A stretch of DNA of 64,000 nucleotides from Blastococcus capsensis (GTDB lineage Bacteria; Actinomycetota; Actinomycetes; Mycobacteriales; Geodermatophilaceae). Each line of letters starts with the position of its first letter. The first letter of the stretch is position 1. The stretch is from contig NZ_JASNNW010000010.1 in NCBI RefSeq assembly GCF_030165005.1, forward strand, positions 62,001-126,000, read 5' to 3'. The translations under genes were made by a program, and so were the position numbers. Of this stretch, positions 27,030 to 35,290 are shown in pieces. A model generated the notes under the pieces. That model was not told the DNA's origin. It saw nothing but the letters and a program-made list of their open reading frames with translations, and ran no database searches.

Positions 27030-27033
27030 GGGT

Positions 27034-27519
27034 TCAGCGCGCGCGGCCGGTGTCCTCGGCCTCGAGGGCGGCGTTCCACTCCCGCTTGGTCGCCTGCCAG
27101 CGGTCCTCGGTGTCCCCGCGACGCCAGTAGCCGGAGACCGACGTCCACGCCGGGTCCAGCCCGCGCTCCGCCCGCAGGTGCCGGCGCAGCTCCCGGACGG
27201 CGTGCGCCTCACCGTGCACGAACACGTGCCCGGAACCGGCCGGCAGCGGAACTTCCCGCACGGCGGCGACCAGGGCCGTGCCGGGCTCGGTGTCGCCGCG
27301 GTGCAGCCAGCGCAGCTCGACGCCCGGCCCGACGGCGAGGTCGTCCTGCTCCTCGACCGGGCCGGCCACCTCGACGAACACCATCGCCCGTGCGCCGGGC
27401 GGGAGCCGGCCGAGCGTGGCCGTGATCGCGGGCAGCGCGGACCCGTCGCCGGCCAGCGGGTGCCAGTCGGCGTCCGGCCGGGGCGGCCGGCCGTCGCCCG
27501 GTCGGGGCTGGCTGGCTCG
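27034..27519 (-). pseudogene. 5'-truncated siderophore-interacting protein (ferric-siderophore reductase fragment)
   Basis: The frame encodes only the C-terminal NAD(P)H-binding domain of the SIP/ViuB family: WHPLAGDGSALPAITATLGR, PPGARAMVFVEV, HVFVHGEAHAVRELRRHL and VSGYWRRGDTEDRW. The N-terminal FAD-binding domain (normally about 120 residues with the RPYTPR-type motif) is missing; going upstream the frame meets a TGA at 27520-27522, and the only ATG is internal at 27384. It is therefore probably a remnant of a reductase that released iron from siderophores. The TesB promoter and start lie just beyond the break. Confidence 0.75.
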
Positions 27520-27562
27520 TCACGACCGGCGACGGTACAGAGGTGACCTCCCGGCGCCCGGT

Positions 27563-27568
27563 TATGGT
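27563..27568 (+). promoter_or_regulatory. Probable -10 hexamer of leaderless tesB
   Basis: TATGGT lies 6 nt before the GTG start of the thioesterase gene, fitting a leaderless transcript. Confidence 0.5.
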
Positions 27569-27574
27569 CCGGAG

Positions 27575-28408
27575 GTGGAGACCGTCGCTGCTGCTGCCGC
27601 CGGGGACCGATCGGCCGCCGGGCCGACGGTGCTCGACGTGCTGGCGCTGGAGGAGATCGACCGCGATCTCTACCGCAGCACCCTGCTGTTCGCCGACCCG
27701 TTCCCGTTGTACGGCGGCCAGGTCGCCGCCCAGGCGCTGTACGCCGCCGGCCGGACCGTCGGCGCCGACCGCCCGCCGCACTCGCTGCACGGGTACTTCC
27801 TGCGCAGCGGGGACGCCGCCCGGCCGACGATCTTCCGGGTCGACCGGGACCGGGACGGCGGGTCGTTCTCGGCGCGGCGGGTCGTCGCCATCCAGGGCGG
27901 GGAGGTCGTCTTCAGCATGTCGGCCTCCTTCCAGGTGCCCACACCCGGCCCCGACGTGCAGGTGCAGGAGACACCCCGGGTGGAGCCGCCCGAGACGCTG
28001 CCGGCGCTGGCGCTGCCGCGGCTGTTCTCCATGGAGAGCCGCCGTCCGTCGCAGCCGTACGAGGGGCACTTCCCGACCCGGTTCTGGGCGCGGGCGACCG
28101 TGCCGCTGCCGGAGGAGGCGCTGGTGCACGCCTGCGTGCTCACCTACCTGTCCGACATCGGGACGGGGCTGTCCGCGCTGCCCGAGGACGAGGCGAGCCC
28201 CGGCCCGACGCTGGATCACGCACTGTGGTTCCACCGGCCGGCCCGACTGGACGACTGGGTGCTCATGGACATGGTCCCGCGGACCGTCTCCGGGGGGCGC
28301 GGCTGGTACACCGGTTCGCTCGCCACCCCGAGCGGTGTCCTGGCGGCGAGCTTCACGCAGGAGACATTGTTCCGGCCGGGCCGGAACCCGTTCCGTCCGG
28401 GACGCTGA
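27575..28408 (+). CDS. tesB: Acyl-CoA thioesterase II
   Basis: Predicted 277-aa double-hotdog thioesterase. The catalytic triad positions of TesB can be followed: Asp in LTYLSDIG, Ser/Thr region in LDHALWFHRPARLDDW, and Gln in ASFTQETLFR near the C-terminus; the N-terminal FPLYGGQVAAQAL block is also typical. It hydrolyses medium and long acyl-CoA to free acid and CoA. Its location near the acyl-CoA genes is consistent with fatty-acid metabolism, but it has its own promoter. Length matches the family. Confidence 0.92.
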   Translation: METVAAAAAGDRSAAGPTVLDVLALEEIDRDLYRSTLLFADPFPLYGGQVAAQALYAAGRTVGADRPPHSLHGYFLRSGDAARPTIFRVDRDRDGGSFSARRVVAIQGGEVVFSMSASFQVPTPGPDVQVQETPRVEPPETLPALALPRLFSMESRRPSQPYEGHFPTRFWARATVPLPEEALVHACVLTYLSDIGTGLSALPEDEASPGPTLDHALWFHRPARLDDWVLMDMVPRTVSGGRGWYTGSLATPSGVLAASFTQETLFRPGRNPFRPGR

Positions 28409-28502
28409 CAGCGGGCCGCGTGTCGCGCGCGGCGCCGAGTCGTCGAGACGTCATGACGTATGGTCGGTCGCGTCCCGGCCCACGACCGCGAGGAGCCAGC
28501 CG

Positions 28503-29531
28503 GTGCGCATCGGAGTCCTGACCGGAGGCGGCGACTGCCCCGGCCTCAACGCGGTCATCAGATCGGTGGTCCGCACCGCGGGTGTCCACTACGGCAGCGA
28601 GGTCATCGGCTTCCGCGACGGCTGGCGGGGGCTGCTGGAGAACCGGTCCACGGCGCTGGACGTCGCCGCCGTCGACGGCCTGCTGACCCGTGGGGGGACG
28701 ACGCTGGGCTCGGCCCGCGTCGCGCCCGAGAAGCTGCGCGCCGGCATCGCCGAGATGCGGGCCACCCTCGACGAGCACGGCATCGACGTGCTGATCCCGA
28801 TCGGCGGGGAGGGCACCCTCACCGCGGCCCACGTGCTGTCCGAGGCCGGCGTCCCGGTGGTGGGCATCCCCAAGACCATCGACAACGACATCGACGGCAC
28901 CGATCTGACCTTCGGGTTCGACACCGCGGTCAGCATCGCCACCGAGCTCATCGACCGGCTGCACACGACCGCGGAGTCCCACCAGCGGGTGCTGCTGGTG
29001 GAGGTGATGGGCCGGCACGCCGGGTGGATCGCGCTGCACGCCGGGCTGGCCGCCGGCGCGCACCTGACCCTGGTGCCCGAGGAGCCGTTCGACGTCGACG
29101 ACGTCGTCCGGCTGGTCTGCGGACGGTTCGCGCGCGGCGACTCGCACGTCATCGGGGTCGTCGCCGAGGGTGCGATGCCCCTGCCCGGGACGATGGCGTT
29201 CCGGGAGGGCGGCATCGACGAGTTCGGCCACCGCCGGTTCACCGGCGTGGCCCAGCAGCTGGGGGAGGAGCTGGAGCGGCGCACCGGCAAGGAGGTGCGG
29301 GCGACGGTGCTCGGGCACGTCCAGCGCGGCGGGACGCCGACGTCGTTCGACCGGGTCCTGGCCACCCGCTTCGGCCTGCACGCCACCGTCGCCGCGCACG
29401 AGGGGCACCACGGCCAGATGGTGGCCCTGCGCGGCACGGAGATCGAGCTGGTCCCGCTGGCGCGCGCCGTCGCCCGGCTCAAGACCGTGACCCCCGCCCG
29501 GCTCGCCGAGACCCGCGCCTTCACCGGCTGA
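28503..29531 (+). CDS. pfkA: 6-phosphofructokinase
   Basis: Predicted 342-aa PfkA-family enzyme of glycolysis, phosphorylating fructose 6-phosphate. Motifs: GGDCPGLNAVI at the N-terminus, GGEGTL (about 101-106), PKTIDNDI(D)GT, VEVMGRHAGWIA and HVQRGGTPTSFDR. A glycine at the position equal to E. coli Gly104 suggests use of ATP, while the Lys in PKTIDND is the form seen in group III actinobacterial enzymes, including some PPi-dependent ones. ATP is the more likely phosphoryl donor. GAGGAG lies 7 nt before the GTG start. Confidence 0.95.
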   Translation: MRIGVLTGGGDCPGLNAVIRSVVRTAGVHYGSEVIGFRDGWRGLLENRSTALDVAAVDGLLTRGGTTLGSARVAPEKLRAGIAEMRATLDEHGIDVLIPIGGEGTLTAAHVLSEAGVPVVGIPKTIDNDIDGTDLTFGFDTAVSIATELIDRLHTTAESHQRVLLVEVMGRHAGWIALHAGLAAGAHLTLVPEEPFDVDDVVRLVCGRFARGDSHVIGVVAEGAMPLPGTMAFREGGIDEFGHRRFTGVAQQLGEELERRTGKEVRATVLGHVQRGGTPTSFDRVLATRFGLHATVAAHEGHHGQMVALRGTEIELVPLARAVARLKTVTPARLAETRAFTG

Positions 29532-29552
29532 GCCGGCCGCGGGCCGGGCGGC

Positions 29553-30737
29553 TCAGGCGTCGAAGTCGACCCGCACGGTGTCGGACAGCGGCAGGCTCTG
29601 GCAGGTGAGCACGTACCCCGCCTCGACCTCCTCGGCCTCCAGGGCGTAGTTCCGCCGCATCTCCACCCGGCCCCCGGTGACCCGCGCGCGGCAGGTGCCG
29701 CACACCCCGCCCTTGCAGGCGAAGGGCAGGTCGCCGCGGATCCGCTGCGCCGAGTCGAGCACCGGCACGTCGCGGGGGAGGGCCAGCATCGTCGTGCGGC
29801 CGTCGAGGACGACCGTCACCTCGCTGCTGGGCCCCGAGACCACCTCCTGGTCCCCGCGCACCGGCTGCGGCGGGACGTCGTCGACGTAGAAGAGCTCCTG
29901 GTGCACCCGTTCCGCCGGCACGCGCAGCCCGGCCAGCAGCTCCCGGGCGTCGCCGACCATGCCGTGCGGCCCGCACAGCCACCAGTGGTCGACGTGCTCG
30001 ACGTCGACCAGGTTCTCGACGAGGACGCGCAGCCGGGGGCCGTCGAGCCGCCCGCTGGTGACCTCCGCGTCCCGGGGCTCCCGGGAGAGCACGTGCACCA
30101 GCTGGAACCGTGGCCCGTAGGCGTCCTTCAGGTCGGCCAGCTCGTCGGCGAACATCACCGTGTTCGTGCGCCGGTTGCCGTAGAAGACGGTGACCGTCGA
30201 CCGTCCGTCGCACAGCGCGCTGGCGGCCAGGGACAGCGCCGGGGTGATCCCGGAGCCGGCGACGACGAAGACGTGGTCGGCGGGCACGGACAGGTCCGCG
30301 GTGAAGGTGCCCGACGGTGGCAGCACTTCGATCCGGTCGCCGGCCCTGACCTCGTGCACCAGGTAGGAGGAGAAGAAGCCGCCCGGCACCTCGCGGACGC
30401 CCACCCGCGGCGGGGCGCCGACCGGTGCGCAGATCGAGTACGAGCGGCGCTCGTCGCGGTCGCCGTCGACCCGGCGCAGGGTGAGGGCCTGGCCAGGCCG
30501 GAACGCGTAGTCCACGGCCAGCTCCTCGGGGACGTCGAAGGTGATCGCAACCGCGTCGTCGGTCAGCTGCTCGACGTGGGCGACGGTCAACGCGTGGAAC
30601 CGCGGCCGCCTGCGGGTGGACGCAGTCCTGTCCTGCCCGGTGTCGCTCCGCGGTCGTTCCGCTCCTCGCTCGCTGCGATGCGCGCTCCCTGTCGGCTCCG
30701 GGTACCCGGTTGCGATGCTCGCTCCCTGTCGCGCCAC
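29553..30737 (-). CDS. paaE: 1,2-phenylacetyl-CoA epoxidase reductase subunit PaaE
   Basis: Predicted 394-aa flavo-iron-sulfur reductase that passes electrons from NADPH to the PaaAC oxygenase. The FAD region RRSYSICAPVG, the NAD-binding VVAGSGITPALSLA and the C-terminal plant-type ferredoxin domain with C-x4-C-x2-C (CKGGVCGTC) and a final Cys in LTCQSL are intact. The GTG start directly abuts the paaD stop. The first 32 or so residues (rich in Arg/Ser/Gly) have no family similarity and are encoded by a dispersed repeat; recognizable PaaE begins at RPRFHALTV. Last gene of the paaABCDE operon. Confidence 0.95.
   Translation of the reverse strand: MARQGASIATGYPEPTGSAHRSERGAERPRSDTGQDRTASTRRRPRFHALTVAHVEQLTDDAVAITFDVPEELAVDYAFRPGQALTLRRVDGDRDERRSYSICAPVGAPPRVGVREVPGGFFSSYLVHEVRAGDRIEVLPPSGTFTADLSVPADHVFVVAGSGITPALSLAASALCDGRSTVTVFYGNRRTNTVMFADELADLKDAYGPRFQLVHVLSREPRDAEVTSGRLDGPRLRVLVENLVDVEHVDHWWLCGPHGMVGDARELLAGLRVPAERVHQELFYVDDVPPQPVRGDQEVVSGPSSEVTVVLDGRTTMLALPRDVPVLDSAQRIRGDLPFACKGGVCGTCRARVTGGRVEMRRNYALEAEEVEAGYVLTCQSLPLSDTVRVDFDA
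30643..30735. repeat. Dispersed palindromic repeat, copy A (paaD/paaE junction)
   Basis: Contains two copies, 37 bp apart, of TGCGATGCNCGCTCCCTGTCG, joined by a perfect 12-bp palindrome CCGGGTACCCGG, plus a CGTTCCGCTCCTCGCTCGC segment. The same words occur at 32653-32697 and, inverted, at 35128-35290. Here the element forms the first codons of paaE. Confidence 0.8.
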
Positions 30738-31247
30738 TCAGACCTCCTTGACGTGCTCGAAGGGCTCCCGGCAGCTCCGGCACCGGCGCAGCGCCTTGCA
30801 GGCGGTCGCGCTGAACTCGCTCAGCTCCTCGGTGTCGGGCGAGCCGCACAGCGGACAGGTTGCGGTGCGCCGGGACGGTCCCAGCTGCAGCGGCACCGGG
30901 CCGTCCATGCGGACCGGCGCGGCGCCCGGTGGGGCGATCCCGCCGGCGGCCAGCTTGCGGCGCCCGGCATCGGAGATCCAGTCCGTGGTCCAGGCGGGGG
31001 AGAGGACGGTCCGGACCTCCACGTCGGGGAAGCCCGCGCTGTGCAGCGCGTGCACCAGATCGGCGCGCATGACGCCCATCGCGGGGCAGCCGCTGTAGGT
31101 CGGGGTGATCTCGACGACGACCGTGCCGTCCCCCTCGGTGCGTACGTCCCGCAGCACGCCGAGATCGGCGAGGGTGACCAGGGGCAGCTCGGGGTCGGTG
31201 ACCGCCTCGGCGACGGCGCGGGGATCCGCCCGCCCGGCGGTCACCAC
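30738..31247 (-). CDS. paaD: 1,2-phenylacetyl-CoA epoxidase subunit PaaD
   Basis: Predicted 169-aa PaaD. The N-terminal half is a DUF59/MIP18 domain (VTDPELPLVTLADLGVLRDV, ITPTYSGCPAMGVM) and the C-terminal half carries a zinc-finger-like CPLCGSPDT with a second CRSC pair. PaaD is thought to help assemble or mature the iron centres of the PaaABCE monooxygenase. The GTG start overlaps the paaC end by 7 bp, so translation is coupled. Confidence 0.95.
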   Translation of the reverse strand: MVTAGRADPRAVAEAVTDPELPLVTLADLGVLRDVRTEGDGTVVVEITPTYSGCPAMGVMRADLVHALHSAGFPDVEVRTVLSPAWTTDWISDAGRRKLAAGGIAPPGAAPVRMDGPVPLQLGPSRRTATCPLCGSPDTEELSEFSATACKALRRCRSCREPFEHVKEV

Positions 31248-32152
31248 GTGGCTGCCGGATGCGCCCGGGCCAAGCCCTGCAGGGCGGCCAGCAGCTCGGC
31301 GAGCTCGGGGCCGTGCCCACCGGTGCGGCCGCGCGGCGGCACGTCCGCCGGCCAGGCCGGCAGCTGGAGCGTGGCCCGGTCGAGCACGGTTCTCAGCACG
31401 TCACGCACCTCGTCGCGGACGTCGGCCGGGTCGACGGCGACGCCGGCGGCGGTGAGCCGCTGTTCGACGGCGGTAGCGGTGAAGAGATCGGCCAGCACCG
31501 GCCACACGGCGTCGACCCCGTCCTGCGCCCGGCGGTGGGACTCCGCCGTGCCGTCGCCCAGGCGGAGCACCCAGCGGGCGGCGTGGTCGCGGTGGTAGGT
31601 GAGCTCGTGGACGCCCTTGGCGGCGATCGCGGCCAGCACCGGGTCGCGGGACTCGCGGAGCCGGGCGAACACCGCCAGCCGGACCGTGGCGGCGACCAGG
31701 AGCCGGACCATCGTCTGCGCGAAGTCGCCGTTCGGCGCCTCGACCAGGCCGGTGTTGCGGAACTCGTCCGGATCGCGGAAGTAGGCCAGCGCGTCCTCGT
31801 CGGGGACGCTCGCGGTCGCGTGGTCGCGGCTGCGACCCAGCACGCCGACCGAACCGGCGCGGGCCAGCAGCAGCCGGGCCTGACCGAGCAGGTCGAGCGC
31901 GACGTTGGCGACCGCCACCTCCTCCTCCAGCTCCGGGGAGCTGGTCACCCACTGCGTCAGCCGCTGGGCCAGCACCAGGGCGTCGTCACCCAGCATGAGG
32001 CAGTACGCGCCGAGGTCGCCCGCGTCGATGCCCTCGGGAACGGTGGTGTCCACCCCCGCCAGCGGCTCGTCGAACCCGGTGCCGAACGCCCAGTGCCCGT
32101 CGCCGTCGTGAGCGGAGTCCAGCGCGTCGTAGACGGTCTCCTCGTCCCCCAT
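31241..32152 (-). CDS. paaC: 1,2-phenylacetyl-CoA epoxidase structural subunit PaaC
   Basis: Predicted 303-aa helical ferritin-like protein, the structural partner of PaaA in the phenylacetyl-CoA epoxidase. Typical stretches are CLMLGDDALVLAQRLTQWV, NVALDLLGQARLLL, ALAYFRDPDEFRNTGLVE and GVHELTYHRDHAARWVLRLG. PaaC keeps the fold but not a working di-iron site. It starts 42 bp after paaB ends and overlaps paaD. Confidence 0.95.
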   Translation of the reverse strand: MGDEETVYDALDSAHDGDGHWAFGTGFDEPLAGVDTTVPEGIDAGDLGAYCLMLGDDALVLAQRLTQWVTSSPELEEEVAVANVALDLLGQARLLLARAGSVGVLGRSRDHATASVPDEDALAYFRDPDEFRNTGLVEAPNGDFAQTMVRLLVAATVRLAVFARLRESRDPVLAAIAAKGVHELTYHRDHAARWVLRLGDGTAESHRRAQDGVDAVWPVLADLFTATAVEQRLTAAGVAVDPADVRDEVRDVLRTVLDRATLQLPAWPADVPPRGRTGGHGPELAELLAALQGLARAHPAATW

Positions 32153-32194
32153 ACCAACAGTTCCTTCCGTCGCTGAGTGACCGGCCGCCGGGTC

Positions 32195-32611
32195 CTACAT
32201 GTGGGGAACGGCGTCGGGGATCTCGTAGAAGGTGGGGTGCCGGTAGACCTTGTCGCCGCTCGGCGCGAACATCGGGTCCTTCTCGTCGGGGCTGGAGGCG
32301 GTGATGTCGGCCGCCTGGACCACCCAGATGCTCACGCCCTCGTTGCGGCGGGTGTAGACGTCGCGGGCTGCATGCACGGCCATCTCGTCGTCCGGGGCGT
32401 GCAGCGAGCCGACGTGCACGTGGTTGAGCCCCCGCTTGCCGCGGACGAACACCTCGTAGAGCGGCCAGTCCCGGCCCCGTCCAGGGCCGGCCCCGTCCGG
32501 AGGCTCGCCGCGAGCCTGCGAGCGGTGAGGAGGACGGGGTCCTTCTCCGAGGGGTGGGGGGGACGGGGTGTTTTTGGCGCCGTGGCCGCCCTCGGCGGTG
32601 AGGCCGGTCAT
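32195..32611 (-). CDS. paaB: 1,2-phenylacetyl-CoA epoxidase subunit PaaB with repeat-encoded N-terminal extension
   Basis: Predicted 138-aa protein. From about residue 48 it is a normal PaaB: WPLYEVFVRGKRGLNHVHVG, RRNEGVSIWVV, ITASSPDEKDPMFAPSGDK and YRHPTFYEIPDAVPH. PaaB is usually about 95 residues; here a Pro/Arg/Gly-rich extension (including PPPLGEGPRPPHRSQARGEP) is encoded by a palindromic repeat inserted in frame between a short start segment and the conserved core. PaaB bridges PaaAC units in the oxygenase complex, and an extension could be tolerated at the surface. Start assignment is by frame only, as no internal start is seen before the core. Confidence 0.93.
   Translation of the reverse strand: MTGLTAEGGHGAKNTPSPPPLGEGPRPPHRSQARGEPPDGAGPGRGRDWPLYEVFVRGKRGLNHVHVGSLHAPDDEMAVHAARDVYTRRNEGVSIWVVQAADITASSPDEKDPMFAPSGDKVYRHPTFYEIPDAVPHM
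32473..32570. repeat. Palindromic repeat element inside the 5' part of paaB
   Basis: CCCCGTCC (32491-32498) pairs with GGACGGGG (32532-32539); inside lies a perfect 7-bp hairpin AGGCTCG/CGAGCCT (32501-32517, loop CCG). GGCCCCGTCC is duplicated at 32473-32482 and 32489-32498, and GGACGGGG recurs at 32561-32568. The element is in frame with paaB and contains no stop codon in that frame. Confidence 0.8.
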
Positions 32612-32652
32612 GCCGCGGTCCCGCGGTGCTTGCGGGCGTTCAAGGCTCGTCT

Positions 32653-32697
32653 CGGCACTCGCTCCGCTCCTCGCTCGTTCCTCGCTGCGATGCTCAC
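32653..32697. repeat. Dispersed repeat, copy B (paaA/paaB junction)
   Basis: CGCTCCGCTCCTCGCTCGTT followed by CCTCGCTGCGATGCTCACT. It shares its words with the copies at 30643-30735 and 35128-35290 and overlaps the paaA stop codon. Confidence 0.75.
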
Positions 32698-33665
32698 TCG
32701 CGCGTCGCCTTCGCGGCGTACGCGGTCGCCGCCTCGATGACCCACGCGTTGTCGTCGCGGGCGGTCCGCCGGCGGGCGATCCGCTCGGTGTTGGCCGGGC
32801 CGTCGCCGCTGATCACCCGCTTGAACTCGGCCCAGTCGATCCGGCCGAACCGGTAGTGCCCGCGCTCGGCGTCCCACGCGATCTCCGGGTCGGGCAGCGT
32901 GACGCCGAGGAACTCCGCCTGCGGGACCGACATGTCCACGTAGCGCTGGCGCAGCTCGTCGTTGCTGTGCCGCTTGATGCCCCAGGCCATGGACTGCGCG
33001 GAGTTGGGGCTGTCGTCGTCGGGCGGGCCGAACATCATCAGCGAGGGCCACCACCACCGGTCCACGGCGTCCTGCACCATCGCCCGCTGCTCGTCGGTGC
33101 CGCGCATCATCGTCATGAGCAGCTCGTAGCCCTGCCGCTGGTGGAAGGACTCCTCCTTGCAGATCCGGATCATCGCCCGGGCGTAGGGCCCGTAGGAGGA
33201 GCGGCACAGCGGCACCTGGTTGCAGATGGCGGCGCCGTCGACCAGCCAGCCGATGACGCCGACGTCGGCGTAGCTCAGGGTCGGGTAGTTGAAGATCGAG
33301 CTGTACTTCTGCCGGCCCTCGATCAGCTTGTCGGTCAGGTCGGCGCGGTCCGCGCCGAGGGTCTCGGCTGCCGCGTACAGGTACATCCCGTGCCCGGCCT
33401 CGTCCTGCACCTTGGCCAGCAGGATCGCCTTGCGGCGCAGGCTGGGCGCGGCCAGCAGCCAGTCCCCCTCGGGCTGCATGCCGATGATCTCGGAGTGGGC
33501 GTGCTGGGCGACCTGCCGGATCAGCGTCCTCCGGTAGCCCTCGGGCATCCAGTCGCGCGGCTCGATCCGCTGGCCGGCGGCGATGGTGGCGTCGAACCGG
33601 CGCTGCAGCGCGGGGGGATCGAGGGGGCCGCCTGCGGGGGGCCGTTCCAGGGCGGGCGCGGACAT
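32694..33665 (-). CDS. paaA: 1,2-phenylacetyl-CoA epoxidase oxygenase subunit PaaA
   Basis: Predicted 323-aa catalytic subunit that epoxidizes the ring of phenylacetyl-CoA. Di-iron ligand motifs of the ferritin-like fold are visible: [16 protein letters not shown] and [16 protein letters not shown], and the conserved segments [13 protein letters not shown] and [19 protein letters not shown] match PaaA. GGAGGAG lies about 5 nt before the ATG at 33665. First gene of the operon; the palindromic operator at 33689-33710 lies just upstream. Confidence 0.96.
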   Translation of the reverse strand: MSAPALERPPAGGPLDPPALQRRFDATIAAGQRIEPRDWMPEGYRRTLIRQVAQHAHSEIIGMQPEGDWLLAAPSLRRKAILLAKVQDEAGHGMYLYAAAETLGADRADLTDKLIEGRQKYSSIFNYPTLSYADVGVIGWLVDGAAICNQVPLCRSSYGPYARAMIRICKEESFHQRQGYELLMTMMRGTDEQRAMVQDAVDRWWWPSLMMFGPPDDDSPNSAQSMAWGIKRHSNDELRQRYVDMSVPQAEFLGVTLPDPEIAWDAERGHYRFGRIDWAEFKRVISGDGPANTERIARRRTARDDNAWVIEAATAYAAKATRE

Positions 33666-33688
33666 CGGACTCCTCCAGTGGGCGGCAT

Positions 33689-33710
33689 TTACCGACCGGG
33701 CGGTCGGTAA
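33689..33710. promoter_or_regulatory. Palindromic TetR (PaaR) operator between paaA and paaK
   Basis: Two perfect 10-bp arms, TTACCGACCG and CGGTCGGTAA, separated by GG. It lies 23 bp before the paaA start and about 78 bp before paaK, in the only divergent promoter region of the cluster, next to a TAGTGT hexamer (33711-33716) usable as -10 for paaK. The TetR regulator encoded downstream of paaK is the obvious ligand. Confidence 0.82.
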
Positions 33711-33788
33711 TAGTGTGACCCGCGACACGGCACCGCACAAGCGCTCCGGCCGACCGGCCCGGGCCGACGTCCGAGGGGACGGCCGAGG

Positions 33789-35129
33789 ATGACGACGACC
33801 GACAGCACCCGCCGGCTCGGGTCCGCGCCCGACCCCGCCCTCCTGGACCCCGCCGAGCGGATGTCGGTCGACGAGCTGCGCGCCCGGCAGCTCGAGCGGC
33901 TGCGGTGGACCCTGCGGCACGCCTACGACAACGTGCCGCACCACCGGCGGGCCTTCGACGCGGCCGGGGTGCACCCCGACGACTGCCGGGAGCTGTCCGA
34001 CCTCGCCGCGTTCCCCACCACCGGCAAGGCCGACCTCCGCGAGAACTACCCCTTCGGCATGTTCGCGGTCGCCCAAGACCAGGTGCGCCGCGTGCACGCC
34101 TCGTCGGGCACCACCGGTCGCCCCACGGTGGTCGGGTACACCGAGCGCGACCTGGACACGTGGGCCGCCCTGATGGCCCGCTCCATCCGGGCCGCGGGTG
34201 GCCGCGCCGGCGACCGGCTGCACAACGCCTACGGGTACGGCCTGTTCACCGGCGGCCTCGGTGCCCACTACGGCGGGGAGAGGCTCGGCTGCACGGTCGT
34301 CCCCGTCTCCGGGGGCATGACCCCGCGCCAGGTCCAGCTGATCACCGACTTCGCGCCGCGGATCATCATGGTGACGCCGTCCTACCTGCTCACCGTCCTC
34401 GACGAGTTCGAGCAGCAGGGCCTGGACCCGCGGGCCTCCAGCCTGGAGATCGGCATCCTCGGCGCGGAGCCCTGGACCGAGCAGATGCGCCGCGAGATCG
34501 AGCAGCGGTTGGACATCCATGCCGTCGACATCTACGGCCTGTCCGAGGTCATGGGCCCGGGGGTGTCCCAGGAGTGCGTGGAGACCAAGGACGGCCTGCA
34601 CGTCTGGGAGGACCACTTCTACCCGGAGGTCATCGACCCGGCGACCGGCGAGGTGCTGCCGGACGGCGAGCAGGGCGAGCTCGTGTTCACCTCGCTGACC
34701 AAGGAGGCGATGCCGGTCGTCCGCTACCGCACCCGGGACCTGACCCGGCTGCTGCCGGGTACCGCCCGCCCCGGCATGCGCCGGATGGAGAAGATCACCG
34801 GCCGCACCGACGACATGATCATCCTGCGCGGGGTGAACCTCTTCCCGACCCAGATCGAGGAGGTGGTGCTGCGCACCCCCGGCCTCTCGCCGCACTTCGC
34901 CCTGGAGCTCAGCACCCGCGGTCGGATGGACCACCTCACCGTCCGGGTGGAGGCGCGGCCCGACTGCCCGGCGCAGCGTCGTCCGGCCGCCGCCGCCGAG
35001 GTGGCGCGGGCGGTCAAGGACGGCGTCGGCACCAGCGTCGAGGTGCTCGTCGTCGACCCGGAGACCCTGGAGCGCTCGCTGGGCAAGCTCAAGCGGCTCA
35101 CCGACAACCGTGAGCGGACAGGGGCGTGA
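33789..35129 (+). CDS. paaK: Phenylacetate-CoA ligase
   Basis: Predicted 446-aa AMP-forming ligase that starts phenylacetate catabolism by making phenylacetyl-CoA. Motifs: [20 protein letters not shown] (phosphate loop), [17 protein letters not shown] and [20 protein letters not shown], followed by the C-terminal domain with [16 protein letters not shown]. Divergent from paaA across the operator. Its stop overlaps a potential upstream GTG (35126) of the TetR gene frame. Confidence 0.96.
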   Translation: MTTTDSTRRLGSAPDPALLDPAERMSVDELRARQLERLRWTLRHAYDNVPHHRRAFDAAGVHPDDCRELSDLAAFPTTGKADLRENYPFGMFAVAQDQVRRVHASSGTTGRPTVVGYTERDLDTWAALMARSIRAAGGRAGDRLHNAYGYGLFTGGLGAHYGGERLGCTVVPVSGGMTPRQVQLITDFAPRIIMVTPSYLLTVLDEFEQQGLDPRASSLEIGILGAEPWTEQMRREIEQRLDIHAVDIYGLSEVMGPGVSQECVETKDGLHVWEDHFYPEVIDPATGEVLPDGEQGELVFTSLTKEAMPVVRYRTRDLTRLLPGTARPGMRRMEKITGRTDDMIILRGVNLFPTQIEEVVLRTPGLSPHFALELSTRGRMDHLTVRVEARPDCPAQRRPAAAAEVARAVKDGVGTSVEVLVVDPETLERSLGKLKRLTDNRERTGA

Positions 35130-35290
35130 GCATCGCAGCGAGGCGGCCGCCGACAGGGAGGGAGCATCGCAGCGAGGCGGTCGCCGACAGGGAGGGAGCA
35201 TCGCAGCGCGGAACGAGCGAGGAGCGGACCGACCGCGGAGGCGGCCTGGACGCCCGAGCGAGGAGCGGAGCGCCCCGCGGGAGCGAGCCG
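35128..35290. repeat. Dispersed repeat, copy C: 34-bp tandem repeats before the paa TetR gene
   Basis: Two nearly identical 34-bp units (35128-35161 and 35162-35195) start GAGCATCGCAGCGAGGCGG and end CGACAGGGAGG; a third unit begins at 35196 and then changes to CGGAACGAGCGAGGAGCGG, a word repeated at about 35257 as GAGCGAGGAGCGG. The block is the inverted form of copies A and B and occupies the whole paaK-tetR gap. Confidence 0.85.

Noticed and set aside
32532-32575. Intrinsic terminator (GGACGGGG followed by TGTTTTT)
   Set aside because: The T-run is on the plus strand whereas the surrounding operon runs on the minus strand, and the hairpin is inside paaB coding sequence; better explained as part of the repeat element.
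35128-35195. CRISPR-like tandem repeats
   Set aside because: Only two full 34-bp units with no unique spacers and no cas genes; it is a tandem part of a dispersed repeat.
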